The notes: a model not told the origin generated them from the sequence alone. Counted from the stretch's first letter, positions 10,455 to 23,207 are shown. The stretch is 64,000 nt of DNA from Cryptomeria japonica (GCF_030272615.1 NC_081412.1:476665657-476729656), one strand, 5' to 3'. Translations and numbers: made by a program.

Positions 10455-11360
10455 CCATGTCCTCTTCAAGGACAGGCCCTATATGTGATCAAGTTTGCTC
10501 TTGGTCCTCTTGAGGGACAGGACCTATAGGGTATAATTCGCTCTTTGTCCTTCCGAAGGACAAGACCTATGTGAAATTCGCTTGGTGACCAGTCTCTTGA
10601 AAATTGCATTTTATCAATTCGCTTCATATGTTTGATGATCAAACTTAAGGCAAAGGCTTCGCTCAATGTCCTCTTCAAGGACAAGCCCTATATGTTATTC
10701 GTTGATTATCCATGATGAAGGCGAGGCTCTTAATGACTATTTCACTCTATGACCGCCTCAGGGACAGGCCCTATAATCACAATTTGCTCCATGTTCTCTT
10801 CAAGGACGGAACCTATAAACTCACTTTGGTTAGCCCTTTGAAAAATGCATTCTTATCAATCCGCTCTATGTCCTCTCCAAGGACAAGTCTTATAATCAAT
10901 TTCGCTCTGAGGCAAGTTCAAAATGCATTTCTCTCTGTGTCCAGCCCAAGGACAGGACCTAAAGTATGGGTTTCGCTCTCAAATCTTGCTAAGGATAGGA
11001 CCTATAATTTGAATTTGCACACTAAAGAAGACAAGTCCAAAGTGGAGAAGCTCGCTCATCGTCCTTCTCAAGGACAGGATTTATATCCTATTTTCACTCA
11101 AAGACATTTTCAAGGACAAGAGGTGAATTTGCTCAGAGACCGGCCTAAGGACAGGACCTATAAACAATTTTTGCTCTTAGACCTTCGGAGGGACAAGACC
11201 TAAAAGAAAAGATTTAACAACTTACCTTATGACCTTTACCAAGACATGACTCGAAACTTACCACTCCATCGATTTGAAAGAAACATCAATTCCGCCTTCT
11301 AAGAACACCTCAATAAGAAATTCGCTCTGAGACCTTCGGAGGGACGAGACCTAAAAGATA
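10455..11360 (-). repeat. GL-a minisatellite, GTCCT/AGGAC hairpin units
   Basis: About 15 degenerate units of 30-70 bp on the model TTCGCTC-NN-GTCCTC-TCAAGGACAGGACCTATA. Each holds an inverted GTCCTY/RAGGAC pair, for example GTCCTTCCGAAGGAC near 10549 and CCTTCGGAGGGAC near 11180 and 11333. The array lies between the hairpin end and the broken reading frame. Open frames across it (for example 10712-11203) are side effects of the repeat. Confidence 0.8.
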
Positions 11361-11486
11361 AACTTCTGAGCAATGACGACTCCTAACTTAGCCTTATCCG
11401 ATTTATGCTAACCCCATAAACCCACGCATTTCATCTTGAAAGCAGAGAGAGGCAACAAAAGACAAAAACCAAACCAAAAAAAGAGA

Positions 11487-11530
11487 GGGGTCCCCATTTT
11501 GATGGGGCGATGTGTGATATGGTCACAACA
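11487..11530 (-). repeat. GL-a terminal hairpin
   Basis: The end in minus orientation reads TGTTGTGACC, then CACACATCGCC, then an inverted repeat CCCCAT/ATGGGG (11492-11507) followed by CTCTC. The same arrangement is found at the corresponding end of every GL element. Confidence 0.75.
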
Positions 11531-11535
11531 GGATA

Positions 11536-13025
11536 CAACTATATCTCCCTCATAATTTACACGGTGCCATCTACAATGATCAACTGCACATGGCACATAT
11601 ATCTCTATATCCTAAAGCAAGGGAGCACTTAAACACCACCTCCCATTAAAATTCCCTATTAACAAAAGCAATAGATAAACCATTCATCCTCATAGTCAAT
11701 GCTCTCTTTATATAATGATTTGATATTTTTGCATGTAAACAACTTAGGTACTTATTCAGATATGGATATGTTTGTTTTTATACTTCCAACACTTCAAGCC
11801 AACATTGATTCAAAATGTTCCCTAAAGAGAGTTCTCGAAAGAGACTTAGAACGTTGAACTAAAAATCCAAAAACAAGTTCATCCAAATAAGTTCCTTAAA
11901 TGATCATTTTATAATATCTTATAACAATTCTTATTATAGCCTACTACACCTACCCACTTTTAGGGTAAGTCTTAATTCTTAATAATAACAAAGGGAGAAT
12001 CTAGATGATCATTGAAAGCTACCTCTGCAACCTTTAGACTCTTGTATTCTAGATATTTAAATTCCTCTCCAATATTGATCCATTTTTTGTATGCATGGGA
12101 GATGAAGTGCCACGATCAAGCTAAAAGACTACACTACCAAGAAGGATGCTTGTCTATGGATTCTACGTCAATGCCCACGGGTCTGCACTCAGCCATAAAA
12201 ATATACATCTCACTAATAGAAACTGCTAGTCTCAAAGACTTGCGCCATGGCAATGATAAAATCTGCACCAACAAAGAAATGGATTGGGCTAAGGAAAGAC
12301 TCACTTCATTACCATTGAACATGCCCATGCCAAGCTACAATCTCACAGTCCAATGACCACACCTTGTGTTGAGGATTCACACCAGAATAAAGGTCACACC
12401 AACTTATACTCCCATTAAGCCATAAAATAGCAACCAATATGAATAGACTTCCAAGCCAAGAATGAAACTTATTCAACCCAAAATGATAACCAAAATAATC
12501 TGCTATATATTCCAATACTCTTGCAATTTTTTCTCTAGAAGATACTTCACAAAATTGATTATCACAACTGTAGAAATATTGTGAAATACCTAAGTGATTA
12601 TTCCAACTCTAGCTAGGGTAGATAGTTTCACTACCAAAACCAGCAATCCCTTAGGCTTTTCATCCTAGGGCTACAAGCTCCAAGAAGCTCTCCAAATCAA
12701 TATCGGAAACAACCAAGCATATGAGGCCCAAGCTACTCTTTAATAACCATCGAAAAAGCTTCTAAACACCTTTTAGTATTTTTTAAACTTTAATTTGGGC
12801 TGAGGGGCATAATAAAGTGACTTATTAAAATCTCACTTAAATAACCATTAAAGTCACTTAATGAGCTTTATTAAATTAATTAAATAATATTACCCTTATA
12901 ATTCACTTTTGAGAGATAATATTAAATAATTAAAATAATTATTCCCTTTATCCCAACTATAGCCTACAAGAATTAAATAGGTTAATAAGTCCTTTGGGAG
13001 CAACTATGGAAAAGGGGACATTATA
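11536..13025 (-). repeat. Old-1 3' LTR (left limit unresolved) and G0 flank
   Basis: The right end is set by GGGGACATTATA followed by the reverse complement of a purine tract GAAGGGAGGAC (13026-13036), matching an LTR beginning T(G/A)TAATGTCCCC. The segment GGGTAGATAGTTTCACTACC (12611-12630) matches Old-2 LTRs near 27115 and 63313, placing both in one lineage. Where this LTR ends and the G0 LTR flank begins, somewhere after 11536, cannot be read from one copy. The open frames here (12012-12515) look non-coding. Confidence 0.55.
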
Positions 13026-14506
13026 GTCCTCCCTTCTCGAAATTGCTTGCCCTCAAGCAATTGCAAATTAGGATGCTATAGAATCTAATCTCCTTCCCAA
13101 GTGGCATCCTCCTTGGGCAAGTTCCTCCATCTGATAAGATATACTTAATTGTCCTACTCCTCAATTTCCTCTCCCTAACATCCAGAATCTCATCAAGTTC
13201 CAAAATCCAGCCAGCCTTTTTCATCTAGCAGTGGTAGCTCTATTGAAGATATGATCTACTGCCCTAGTGCCTTCTTGAGGCACGAAACATGAAATACATT
13301 ATGGATCTTTCTATTCTCTCACAGCTCGAGTTTGTAAGCCTCTTCCCCTAATCTCCTGATTATCCTATAGGGACCATAGAATTGGGGTTTTAGTTTTTAT
13401 GCACCACTTTTCTTCAATGAAGGCTACGTATATGGCTTCAATCGCAAGAACACCAAGTCTCCAACTTTAAAGCTATGCTCAATCCTAAGCCTATTTGCAC
13501 AAAACTTCTATTGGTTTTGAGCATTCAATAAATTATCCTTAAGAGATTTAAGGATGTCCTACCTCTCTTGAATCCAATCTTTGGCTTTGGGAGCCCCACT
13601 ATCACCAAAAGCCAGATCCAAAGATGATGGAGCATCATAATCATACAAGGCCCTAAATAGAAACATCCCTATCAACATATGATAAGTGGTGTTATAGCAA
13701 TGTTCTCCTAAATGCAACCATCTAATACTGGCCTTTTGCTACCCTGCAACATAGTTACACAGATACCCCTCGATCCATTAATTCACAATCTTACTTTAAC
13801 CATCCATCTAAGGGTGATAACTAGCGCTGGTGGTTATATTTGTGCCAGCGAACCTAAATAGCTCCTTCCATAATGCACTGAGAAACTTGCTATCCATGTC
13901 ACTAACTTTATTCTTTGGTAACCCATGAAGTTTAATCACCTCCTTGAAAATCAAATTTGCAACCTGTGGTGCCTTGTACTCCGACGAGATTGCAAAGAAA
14001 TGAGAAAACTTGGTTAACTGATCAACCACTACAAATATACAATCTCTACCCTGTATCTTCGGTTAGACCAATGATGAAGTCCATTGATAACTTTCCCACA
14101 ACTACTTTGTAATAGGCAATGGCTGTAGCAAACCAACAAGAAAAGTGTAGCATGCAAAAGTATTTTTGGAATAATCGACCAAAAGGCAAGCCTTTCAATA
14201 AAGTAAAACTAGGCTAAAGAGAAAGCAGTGGGTTTCTTGGAAAGGGCATTAGCAACAACGTTATTCTTACCCTTAACATAATCTATATCAAAATCATATG
14301 CTTGAATTTTTACTCACCCATTTTTGCTACCTCTCGTTAAGATCCTTCTGCTCCAAAAAGTACTTCAAGCTGTTATGATCAGTCCTGCCCACAAATCTCC
14401 CGCTAAGTATTTTCTAAACTTCACAAGTGCATGCATGATGGCAAGCATCTCCTTATCGTAGATGGAATACAACCTCTCTACATCCCTAAGTTTTTGGCTC
14501 TCATAG
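13026..14506 (-). pseudogene. Old-1 pol relic: RNase H end, integrase, chromodomain
   Basis: Reading right to left: RNase H tail (VERLYSIYDKEMLAIMHAL near 14470), degraded zinc-binding region, and integrase core with VDQLTKFSHFFAIS and VSDMDSKFLSALWKELF (14030-13808). The integrase C-terminal region follows, then a chromodomain-like end (ILDVRERKLRSRTIKYIL near 13160) before the polypurine tract. Many stops and frameshifts are present. The sequence parallels the Chromo-1 polyprotein, so Old-1 is an older relative on the opposite strand. Chromo-1 interrupts its RNase H at 14506/14507. Confidence 0.85.
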
Positions 14507-15213
14507 TGTAATGTCCCCTTCTTGTTGATGTCTTTCCAGTGGTCCATTAGCCTATTCCTGAGACCCGTAGGCTAGGTGGAATGAAGAATGAGGGTCAAGC
14601 ATTGATGAGACGAGAACTTACTATTTTTAGTAAGTCAGGGGTTGGCCGTTTTGGTGATACTGTCCTACTGAGCTCTCCATGTTCTGTCACTGGGTGCGAA
14701 GATCATGCTTTTCGGAGCAGTAGTTCATGACTACTATTTTTAGTAAGTGGCAGTATGGCGTATTTCTATTTTTTGCAGTGGACAGGGTCCTGATCCAACA
14801 GCAGTTCAATGGTCTTCCTGGCTCAACTTCATCCTGGTTTTGGCTATAATCAGTATTGGAGTCATAAGTGATATAATTAAATATTATTTCCTTATCCTAA
14901 GGTTTAATATTTAATTAATTTGATTATTTTTGCTACTGATTAATGACTATGCAAATTGCGCATAATGTCTCCTAAGTGCTAGGTGATTTATTATGTCTAG
15001 AAAGGGGCGCCATTTTATATTGGGAGATATTATTTCATTCACCAAAAATATTTTGCTAAGTCAAAATCGTAATTTTATGCTTACTTGGAGTGAATTTTGG
15101 CTTATGGCTTGGACGCCATCCTTGGGTCCACTTGGTAAATGAAATGCAAATGGAAAAAGTGGATTTGGGTGCATTTGTGAGCATTTGCATTTGGATTTGG
15201 TGGTGTTGGAGGT

Positions 15214-15221
15214 TATAAATA
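15214..15221 (+). promoter_or_regulatory. Chromo-1 LTR TATA box
   Basis: TATAAATA followed by AGAGCCTTGGGCTC. The same box occurs in the 3' LTR near 21992, in Chromo-2 LTRs at 37406-37413 and 46859-46866, always about 700 bp into the LTR. It is the likely transcription start region of the element. Confidence 0.75.
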
Positions 15222-15939
15222 AGAGCCTTGGGCTCCCCTTTTTGTTATCATATGAATTTGCATCGTTATGCTGCCGAATTGGCAATTGAAAATCTAAGCT
15301 TCGAAGTGTGGCTTCCTAGCTAAGTCTCAGTTTCGTACTTGCAAGATAGTACCTAGCTATGTCCATGTATTTCCAATGCTGTTGGTGAGTGAGTTGCAAA
15401 TTGTGGAGTGTTTTGTGTGAGATTGGAGTGTTTTCTGGTTGCTGGTTGTGGAACTGCTGAAAGTGTATTTTGCTCATACCTCTTGGCCAAGCGATTCCAT
15501 CATTCTGGGTACCGGCTCATCCATCTTTCCTACCACTGGCAATGCATCTTGTAAGTTTTTAGCATATTATGTTGAGTGTGGAATTTTATAATGAAAATCG
15601 AACTTCCCAGGTTAGGTGTTAGGTTTAGTGAGTGCATTGGGAAGCGTGAAAAATAAATTTGGGTGTTTTGATAGCTTCCTTTGGGTTTGTTTTCATTGTG
15701 GCTGGTGTAGCTTTAGTTTAGAACTGATTTTGGGTGAATTGGGTGAGTAATGAGAGAGTTATGAGCGTTTTAGTGAATCCATAGGCTGCTGGTTTTGCAT
15801 TTCCAGCCTGTAGATTTTGATGTTAGCAGAAATTTCATGCTTATTATTTGGATGTTCAGCATTACTCTTCTTCTCTCACTATCTTGATTATTGTAAGGTT
15901 AAGTAGTAGTACTACTAACCGATTCTGGCTTTTAACTCT

Positions 15940-16200
15940 CATCCCACTGAAAAGTGGAAGAGGTTGGCTTGCCGCCTATTTCAATTGAAATGTAATTCAG
16001 TCCTCCCGTTGCATAAGCAGTCGAGTGATGATTGATTGTAATGGTCCTCCCGCTGCATAAGCGATTGAGTTGAGTTTGTTTGTAATTTCAATCCTCCCGC
16101 TAAAATATCGCGATCGAGTGATTTGTGCCTTTGTGTGTTTCTCTTGGCTGGTTCTTCTTGCATTCCCGCAGGATAAGCGGAAAGGGCTGGCTTGTCGCCT
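15940..16200 (+). repeat. Chromo-1 LTR hairpin array (CCCGC...GCGG)
   Basis: Five short stem-loops in tandem: CCCACTGAAAAGTGG, CCCGTTGCATAAGCAG, CCCGCTGCATAAGCG, CCCGCTAAAATATCGCG and CCCGCAGGATAAGCGG. Several are followed by a GAGT or GGCTGGCTTG segment. The first unit replaces C-G by A-T pairs yet still pairs. The array is repeated in the 3' LTR (22710-22985) and in both Chromo-2 LTRs (37745-37985, 47200-47435). Confidence 0.75.
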
Positions 16201-16420
16201 AGTATTGTATTCCACTTCATCTTTCAACAGATTTGAAATCTAACGATCCCCTATTCACCGTATGCTCTCACCTTCCCACATTGGGCACTTGGTGATCAGA
16301 AAGTGGAAGGGTTGCATTTTTCAGCAAGTTTCAGTTTATGTTTTCTAACCTTAACGGGTTATCTGTTTGTGGATGATTATTATTGGCCTAAAAAAAATAA
16401 TAATAATTGGGATATTACAG

Positions 16421-16433
16421 TGGTATCAGAGCT
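16421..16433 (+). promoter_or_regulatory. Chromo-1 primer-binding site
   Basis: TGGTATCAGAGCT begins two bases after the LTR end. TGGTATCAGAGC is the standard plant initiator tRNA-Met complementary site for priming minus-strand DNA. Confidence 0.9.
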
Positions 16434-16478
16434 GGTTTTCCTGCCAGCCTGTAAGTTTTAGTGGGTTCAGAAGTCTCC

Positions 16479-19400
16479 ATGAGTGAGAGACGTCAGATAC
16501 TACAACCAAGAACAGAAGAGGCAGCAGTTTCAGATTCCGATAGTGCCGGAAGAGGACACATTTTCAAAAGTATTGAGGAACAGAGGGAAGGATTTAGATT
16601 CTTCAGACTCAGTGGATTCAATGGCAGACAAGACTACAGAACAGAATGAAGCACCTGATAAGAAGGTTGAGAGACAATTCAATGCCATAATGGACATGAT
16701 GTCTCTACTGCTGGCCAAACTTAACCAGAACATTGTTGGGACCCCTAACCAACCCAACAATGGACCGGAAGCCAGCACTTCTAATGCTCCAGTAGGCAAT
16801 GGAAATGGGGGAGCAACAATGGAGGTTCAGCCCCAAGACCTTTACAACCTGTATTTCTGCCAAGAGAAGTACAGCAAGCTGAAACAGAGATACCTACAGC
16901 TGATGAAATAAGAAACAGATACATGGAGTATGCTTCTCTCCCTGGTGAGATCCGAGATATCCTAACTCTGGATCAGTTTATGAATCAGAAAATGAAGAGA
17001 GGAAGGAGGAATGACTATAAGTTTGCTGCCCCAAGAGATTATCAACAAGCTCTTGGAAGAGTGACCTTAGCACACTTTGATGGAAGCACTAAGAGCACAG
17101 CTAGAGCATGGGTGCAGAAGTTGGACAATTACTTGTCCTTGAGGCCTATGCCGGAAGAAGATGCCATCAAGTTTGCTACCTTGCACTTGGATGGAGTGGC
17201 CCACGAATGGTGGTACCATGGGTTGGTCACCCTTGGTCACAACTTGATCACCACCTATGTTGATTTCACCAACAAGCTGATTGAGAGATTCGACACCAAG
17301 GATCCAGAGGTGAAATTTAGAGAACTTGCACAACTCAAGCAACAAGGTTCGTTGGACACTTACGTAACTGAATTCCAAAATTTGTCAGTTATGATAAGTA
17401 GCATCTCTGAGAAGCAGTTAGTTGTCCTTTTCATTGAAGGACTTGAGGAACCTTTGAAAGGTTGGGTTAAAGCATTTGATTCGCCCACCTTGGCAGAAGC
17501 TATTAAGAAATCTCGAAGCATGGAGTTGGCTGCCCCAAGGAATAAAATTCAGTCCAAGCCTTTTCCTTTCAGAAAGGATAAGAAGTTCACAAATCAAACC
17601 AAAAGGTTCCCTCCGCGAATGGATGATGAGCTTCGTCAAGAGCTTCAAAAGAAGAATCTTTGTTATTCTTGCAAAGAACCTTGGGCCCTAGAACATAAGT
17701 GTCATGGAAAGGGCAATTTGCATCAGATGGAGTGCTATTCTGCGGATGGATCAGATTCTGAAATTTCAAAACAGCAAACTGAAGTTGAGGACAGCGAGTA
17801 TGAAGAGGCTCCTGAAGGGCCTGAATTTGGGTCAAAAGATAGAGGAGTGGTTGCTCAACTCTCGAGCATTCACAAAAACGAGTCCTTTAGAGTTCGGGGT
17901 GTGATTGGAGAGCATCCTGTCATTGCTCTCATTAACACAGGAGCGACACACAACTTCATTGATGAAAGGATTGTTGCTAAGAGGGGACTAGTGGCAGAGG
18001 AAGTTGAGGGCTTCAAAGTCATGGTAGCAGATGGCTCCACTATATCTTGCAACCGGATGATTTCCAACATGTCTTTGAAGTTGGGAAAACATGAAATTAG
18101 AGATGATTTCTTTGTGGTTAGCATTGGTGGGACTGATGATGCAGTCCTCGAGATTCAATGGCTGAGATCTCTTGGTGAGATCACACTAAACTTGCAAACC
18201 ATGGATCTAAAATTCATATCTGAGGGGAAGAAGGTAGTATTGAGAGGAATGTCGCATGGTGGACTTAAAGTTGTATCTTTGAAAAGGATGGAAAGGCTGA
18301 TCCGCCATAATCAGGTGGAGTGGGCAGCAGAGTGTTTGATAATGCCTTCAAATCCATTGGTAGACAAGGGCAGCTATTCCACAGACATTCAAGCAATGAT
18401 CACGGATAGAAGTAAGGTCATGGTCATGCCCTCAAAACCACAAAAGGAAAATCGGAATTATCCTGAAGACATTCAAGCCTTGATAACCAAGAGAAGTAAG
18501 GTGTTTGAAAACCCACCTCCTGGCAGACCCCCTGAAAAAGGTGTCGAACACATCATTGAGCTTGAAGAAGGAGCTAAGCCAGTTATGACTACTCCTTACC
18601 GGTATCCTAAGAAGCAGAAGGATGAGATTAAGAAAGCAATCCAGAAATTGCTTGACATGGGTTAAATACAGCCTAGCAAAAGCCCCTTTGCTTCAGCTGT
18701 TGTTTTGGTGAGAAAGAAGGATGGGACCATGCGCATGTGCGTGGATTATAGAGCCCTGAATCAGAAAACTATCAAGAATCGGTATCCTATCCCGAGAATT
18801 GATGAGCTCATTGACGAGCTACATGGTGCAGTGTTCTTCTCTAAGATTGACCTCAGGTCGAGGTATCATCAAATTAGAATGAGAGCTTAAGATGTGAAGA
18901 AGACCGCTTTCAGATGCCACTTTGGGCATTTTGAGTTCCCAGTCATACCCTTTGGCTTGACTAATGCACCCGCTACATTTCAGTCATGTATGAACAGAAT
19001 CTTCCAAGAACAGCTAAGGAAGTTTGTTTTGATATTCTTTGATGACATACTCATATTCAGCAAATCTTGGAAGGAGCATTTACAGCACTTGGATGAGGTG
19101 CTAAGCATACTAGAATCTGAATCCCTGTTTGCCAAGGAGTCCAAATGTGAGTTTGGAATGGAAGAGTTGCTCTACCTTGGTCACATTATCAGTGCAGGTG
19201 GTGTGAAGGTGGACCCTGAAAAGATTAGAGCCATCATTGATTGGCCTCCTCCCAAAAACATAACACATTTGAAGGGATTTTTGGGTCTGTGTGGTTTTTA
19301 TCGGAGGTTTGTGAAGAGATATTCTCAGTTGGCTGCCCCCCTCACAGATCTTACGAAGAAAGGAGCTTTTGAATGGTCCAAAAAGGCACAGACAGTGTTT

Positions 19401-21305
19401 GAGCGGTTTAAGGGGATCATGAGTTCCTACCTTGTTTTGGCTTTGCCTGATTACACCAAACCTTTTGAGCTGCAGTGTGATGCATCTGGAGAAGGTGTTG
19501 GTGCAATCCTCATGCAGGATAAACATCCTATAGTCTTCGAGAGCAGGAAGTTGAGAGGACCTAAAAGGCTGTATTCGATTTATGACAAGGAAATGCTTGC
19601 CATAATGCATGCCCTTGCGAAGTTCAAGCAGTATCTGGTGGGGAGTAAGTTCATTGTTAAGACTGATCATAATAGTCTTAAACATTTCATGCATCAGAAG
19701 GATTTGAATGAAAGACAGCAGAAGTGGGTGAGTAAGCTGCAGACTTACAATTTCGATATTGAGTATGTTAAGGGAAAAAACAATGTTGTGGCTGATGCCT
19801 TATCCAGAAGGCCCCATTTAAGCTCACTATGCGAGCTTACTGCTGATTGGAGGGAGTTGTTGCTTGCTGATTATGCCAAAAATCAGTTTGCAACCAACAT
19901 TATAGAAGGTACTTTTCATGATGAAAGGTACAAATTGGTTGAGGGGTTGATACTGTACAAAAGAAGGATCTTCATAGTGGCTGAATCTAAGCTAAAAGAG
20001 AAGATTTTGAAGACTTTCCATGACATCCCCCTCGCTGGTCACCAAGGTTACTTCAAAACATACAGGCAGATCCAAGAGAGATTTTCTTGGAAGGGACTTA
20101 AAAATGATGTTTTGAAGTACATTAAGGAGTGTCATACATGTCAAAGAAACAAAGATGAGCACACTCTGCCAGTTGGTTTGTTACAACCCTTGCCTATACC
20201 CGATCAAAAATGAGAAAGTATTTCCATGGACTTCATCACTGGGTTGCCACGGGCTCAAGGGAAGGATAGTATTTATGTGGTGGTAGACAGGCTAACTAAG
20301 TTTGCTCATTTTTTCGCCATCACTAGCTCTTTTACAAGAGCTCAGGTTGCCGAAGTGTTCTTTCGGGATGTGTTCAGATTGCATGGGTTACCAAAGAACA
20401 TTGTGAGTGATAGGGACAGCAAGTTCCTAAGTGCCTTTTGGCAGGAGATCTTCAAATTATGTGGTACTGTGCTCACTCCAAGCACATGTTATCACCCACA
20501 GACTAATGGGCAGACCAAGATAGTGAATAAGTGGTTGGAAGGGTATCTTAGAAACTATGTCTCGGAGCAGCAGAATGCATGGGTGAGATGGCTTCACCTG
20601 GGAGAGTATTGCTACAATTCCTCCTACCACATGTCCATCCGGATGTCACCATTCATGGCACTATACAGTTATGAAGCTCCTAGCTTCGCTAACTAAGTAT
20701 TTGGTGATAGCAGAACCCCTCAGGCAAAGGATATGATGCAACAAAGTCAGGATATTCTGAGGATTCTGAGGGACAATCTCCAGCATGCACAGAATCAACA
20801 GAAGTTGTATGTTGATCAGCAGCGAATCGAGCGCACCTTTGAGGTGGGCGACATGGTTTACTTGAGGCTCCAGCCCTATAGATAGTCTACTCTCAAGAAG
20901 AGTGGGATTGAAAAATTGAAGCCACGATTCTATGGGCCTTTCAGAGTCAGCAAGAGAATTGGAGAAGTGGCATATGAGCTGGAATTACCAGCAAGTAGCA
21001 GGATTCATAATGCATTCCATGTGTCACACCTCAAGAAGGCTTTGGGACACAACGTTGTTGCTTCAGCTGAGTTACCCCCGTTTGATGAGAAGGGAGAGCT
21101 AGTTTTGGTTCCTGAAGCTATCCTTGATTTCAGGGAACGTTCTTTGAGGAGAAGTGTGATCAAGGAATACTTGATCAAATGGAAAAATTTACCAGCAAAG
21201 GATGCTACGTGGGAAAATGAGGAGATTTTACTGCATCCAGCCTTACAGTTGCTTGAGGACAAGCAATTTTGGAGAGGGCAGACTCTAATGTCCCCTTCTC
21301 GTTGA
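16479..21305 (+). pseudogene. Chromo-1 gag-pol polyprotein, inactivated
   Basis: Start ATG 16479 (MSERR), with a frameshift near 16493 and a second in the indel region near 16810-16900. From 16923 one frame continues to the end with stops at 18663, 18886, 20211, 20694 and 20883. Domains: Gag (ARAWVQKLDNYL to about 17510); one CX2CX7HXC knuckle (CYSCKEPWALEHKC, 17660); protease near 17930; RT ([14 protein letters not shown] 18720, FFDDILIF 19037); RNase H (LQCDASGEGVGAIL 19470 to 19790); integrase HHCC (GHQGYFKT ... CHTCQRN 20036-20150) and core (MDFITGLP, VSDRDSKFLSAFW); chromodomain near 21130-21230. Two catalytic residues are also lost: protease Asp to Asn (LINTGATHNF, codon 17934) and the third integrase acid, Glu to Lys (QTNGQTK, codon 20516). 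Encodes the enzymes of copy-and-paste transposition in the ancestral state. Confidence 0.93.
21271..21283 (+). promoter_or_regulatory. Chromo-1 polypurine tract
   Basis: GGAGAGGGCAGAC lies directly before the 3' LTR and overlaps the end of the pol frame. It matches GGGGAGGGCGGAC of Chromo-2. Expected to prime plus-strand synthesis. Confidence 0.8.
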
Positions 21306-23207
21306 TGTCTTTCCAGTGGTCCATTAGCCTATTCCTAAGACCCGTAGGCTAGGTGGAATGAAGAATGAGGGTCAAGCATTGATGAGGCGAGAACTTACTA
21401 TTTTTAGTAAGTCAGGGGTTGGCCGTTTTGGTGATACTGTCCTACTGAGCTCTCCATGCTCTGTCACTGGGTGCGAAGATCATGTTTTTCGGAGCAGTAG
21501 TTCATGACTTACTATTTTTAGTAAGTGGCAATATGGCGTATTTCTATTTTTGGCAGTGGATAGGTTCTTGATCCTGCAGCAGTTCAATGGTCTTCCTGAC
21601 TCAGCTTCATCCTGGTTTTAGCAATAATAAGTATTGGAGTCATAAGTGATATAATTAAATATTATTTCCTTATTCTAAGGTTTAATATTTAATTAATTTG
21701 ATTACTTTTGCTACTGATTAATGACTATGGAAATTGCACATAATGCCTCCTAAGTGCTAGGCGATTTATTATGTCTAGAAAGGGGCGCCATTTTATATTG
21801 GGAGATATTATTTCATTCACCAAAAATATTTTGCTAATTCAAAATCGTAATTTTATGCTTACTTGGCATGAATTTTGGCTTATGGCTTGGACACCATCCT
21901 TGGGTCCACTTGGTAAATGAAATGCAAATGGAAAAAGTGGATTTGGGCACATTTGTGAGCATTTGCATTTGGATTTGGTGGTTTTGGAGGTTATAAATAA
22001 GAGCCTTGAGCTCCCTTTTTTGTTATCATATGAATTTGCATCGTTATGCTGCCAAATTGGCGATTGAAAATCTGAGCTTCGAAGTGTGGCTTCCTAGCTA
22101 AGTCTCAGTTTCGTACTTGCAAGATAGTACCTAGCTGTGTCCATGTATTTCCAGTGCTGTTGGTGAGTGAGTTGCAAATTGTGGAGTGTTTTGTGTGAGA
22201 TTGGAGTGTTTTCTGGTTGCTGGTCGCGGAACTGCTGAAAGTGTATTTTGCGCATACCTCTTGGCCAGGCGATTCCATCATTCTGGGTATCAGCGCATCC
22301 ATCTTTCCTACCACTGGCGATGCATCTTGTAAGTTTTTAGCATATTATGTTGAGTGTATTTTATAATGAAAATCACACTTCCCAGGTTAGGCGTTGGGTT
22401 TAGTGAGTGCATTGGGAAGCATGAAAAATAAATTTGGGTGTTTTGATAGCTTCCTTTGGGTTTGTTTTCATTGTGGCTGGTGTAGCTTTAGTTTAGAACT
22501 GATTTTGGGTGAATTGGGTGAGTAATGAGAGAGTTATGAGTGTTTTAGTGAATCCATAGGCTGCTGGTTTTGCATTTCCAGCCTGCAGATTTTGATGTTA
22601 GCAGAAATTTCATGCTTATTATTTGGATGTTCAGCATTAATCTTCTTCTCTCACTATCTTGATTATTATAAGGTTAAGGAGTAGTACTACTAACCAATTT
22701 TGGCTTGTAACTCTCATCCCGCTGAAAAGTGGAAGAGGCTAGCTTGCCGCCTATTTCAATTGAATTGTAATTCAGTCCTCCTGCTACATAAGCGGTCAAG
22801 TGACGATTGATTGTAATGGTCCTCCTGCTGCATAAGTGGTTGAGTTGAGTTTGTTTGTAATTTCAATCCTCCCGCTGAAATATCGCGGTCGAGTGATTTG
22901 TGCCTTTGTGTGTTTCTCTTGGCTGGTTCACCACCAAGTTTCTTGCATTCCTGTTGGATAAGCGGAAGGGGCTGGCTTGCCGCCTGGTATTGTATTCCAC
23001 TTCATCTTTCAGCAGATTTGAAATCTAATGATCCCCTATTCACCGTATGTTCTCAGCTTCCCACATTGGGCACTTGGTGATCAGAAAGTGGAAGGGTTGC
23101 ATTTTTCAGCAAGTTTTCAGTTTATGCTTTCTAACCTTAACGGGTTATCTGCTTGTGGATGATTATTATTGGCCTAAAAACAAAAAAAAAATAACTGGGA
23201 TATTACA
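21284..23207 (+). repeat. Chromo-1 3' LTR
   Basis: Collinear with 14507-16419 and closely similar, with scattered substitutions and small indels. It begins TCTAATGTCCCC instead of TGTAATGTCCCC and ends GATATTACA, then TSD CATAG. Confidence 0.93.

Larger units (their letters stand above)
5413..11530 (-). mobile_element. GL-a: giant single-unit LTR-type element (6.1 kb)
   Basis: Begins TGTTGATGTG and ends GGTCACAACA on the plus strand. It is flanked by a perfect 5-bp duplication GGATA (5408-5412 and 11531-11535). No terminal direct repeat occurs inside, so it behaves as a solo LTR. In minus orientation it reads: TGTTGTGACC end with hairpin, minisatellite (11360-10455), long broken frame (9717-6492), telo-box palindrome (6369-6352), TATA (about 6285), then an 870-bp tail. 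It shares both ends with GL-b to GL-f. Confidence 0.85.
14507..16419 (+). repeat. Chromo-1 5' LTR
   Basis: Starts TGTAATGTCCCC and ends GATATTACA. It carries two copies of a TAGTAAGT palindrome near 14618 and 14735 (the second left arm is missing one base), a TATA box TATAAATA at 15214-15221, and near its end (15940-16200) an array of short CCCGC/GCGG hairpins. It is followed one base later by the primer-binding site. Confidence 0.93.
14507..23207 (+). mobile_element. Chromo-1: complete Ty3/gypsy chromovirus, 8.7 kb
   Basis: LTRs are 14507-16419 and 21284-23207 (about 1.91 and 1.92 kb). The TSD is perfect CATAG (14502-14506, 23208-23212). The primer-binding site is TGGTATCAGAGC (16421-16432), complementary to initiator tRNA-Met, and the polypurine tract is GGAGAGGGCAGAC (21271-21283). 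Gag-pol lies between. The 3' LTR starts TC instead of TG, a point change that removes the canonical end. Inserted in the RNase H of Old-1. Mutated and not autonomous. Confidence 0.95.

Noticed and set aside
10712-11203. 163-codon plus-strand frame in GL-a
   Set aside because: Translation of the GTCCT/AGGAC minisatellite; repeated motif without domain.
5413-11530. GL elements as DNA transposons with short terminal inverted repeats
   Set aside because: Only five inverted bases (TGTTG/CAACA), 5-bp duplications, TG...CA ends and an LTR-like TATA and leader. No transposase. Solo LTR fits better, although not proven.
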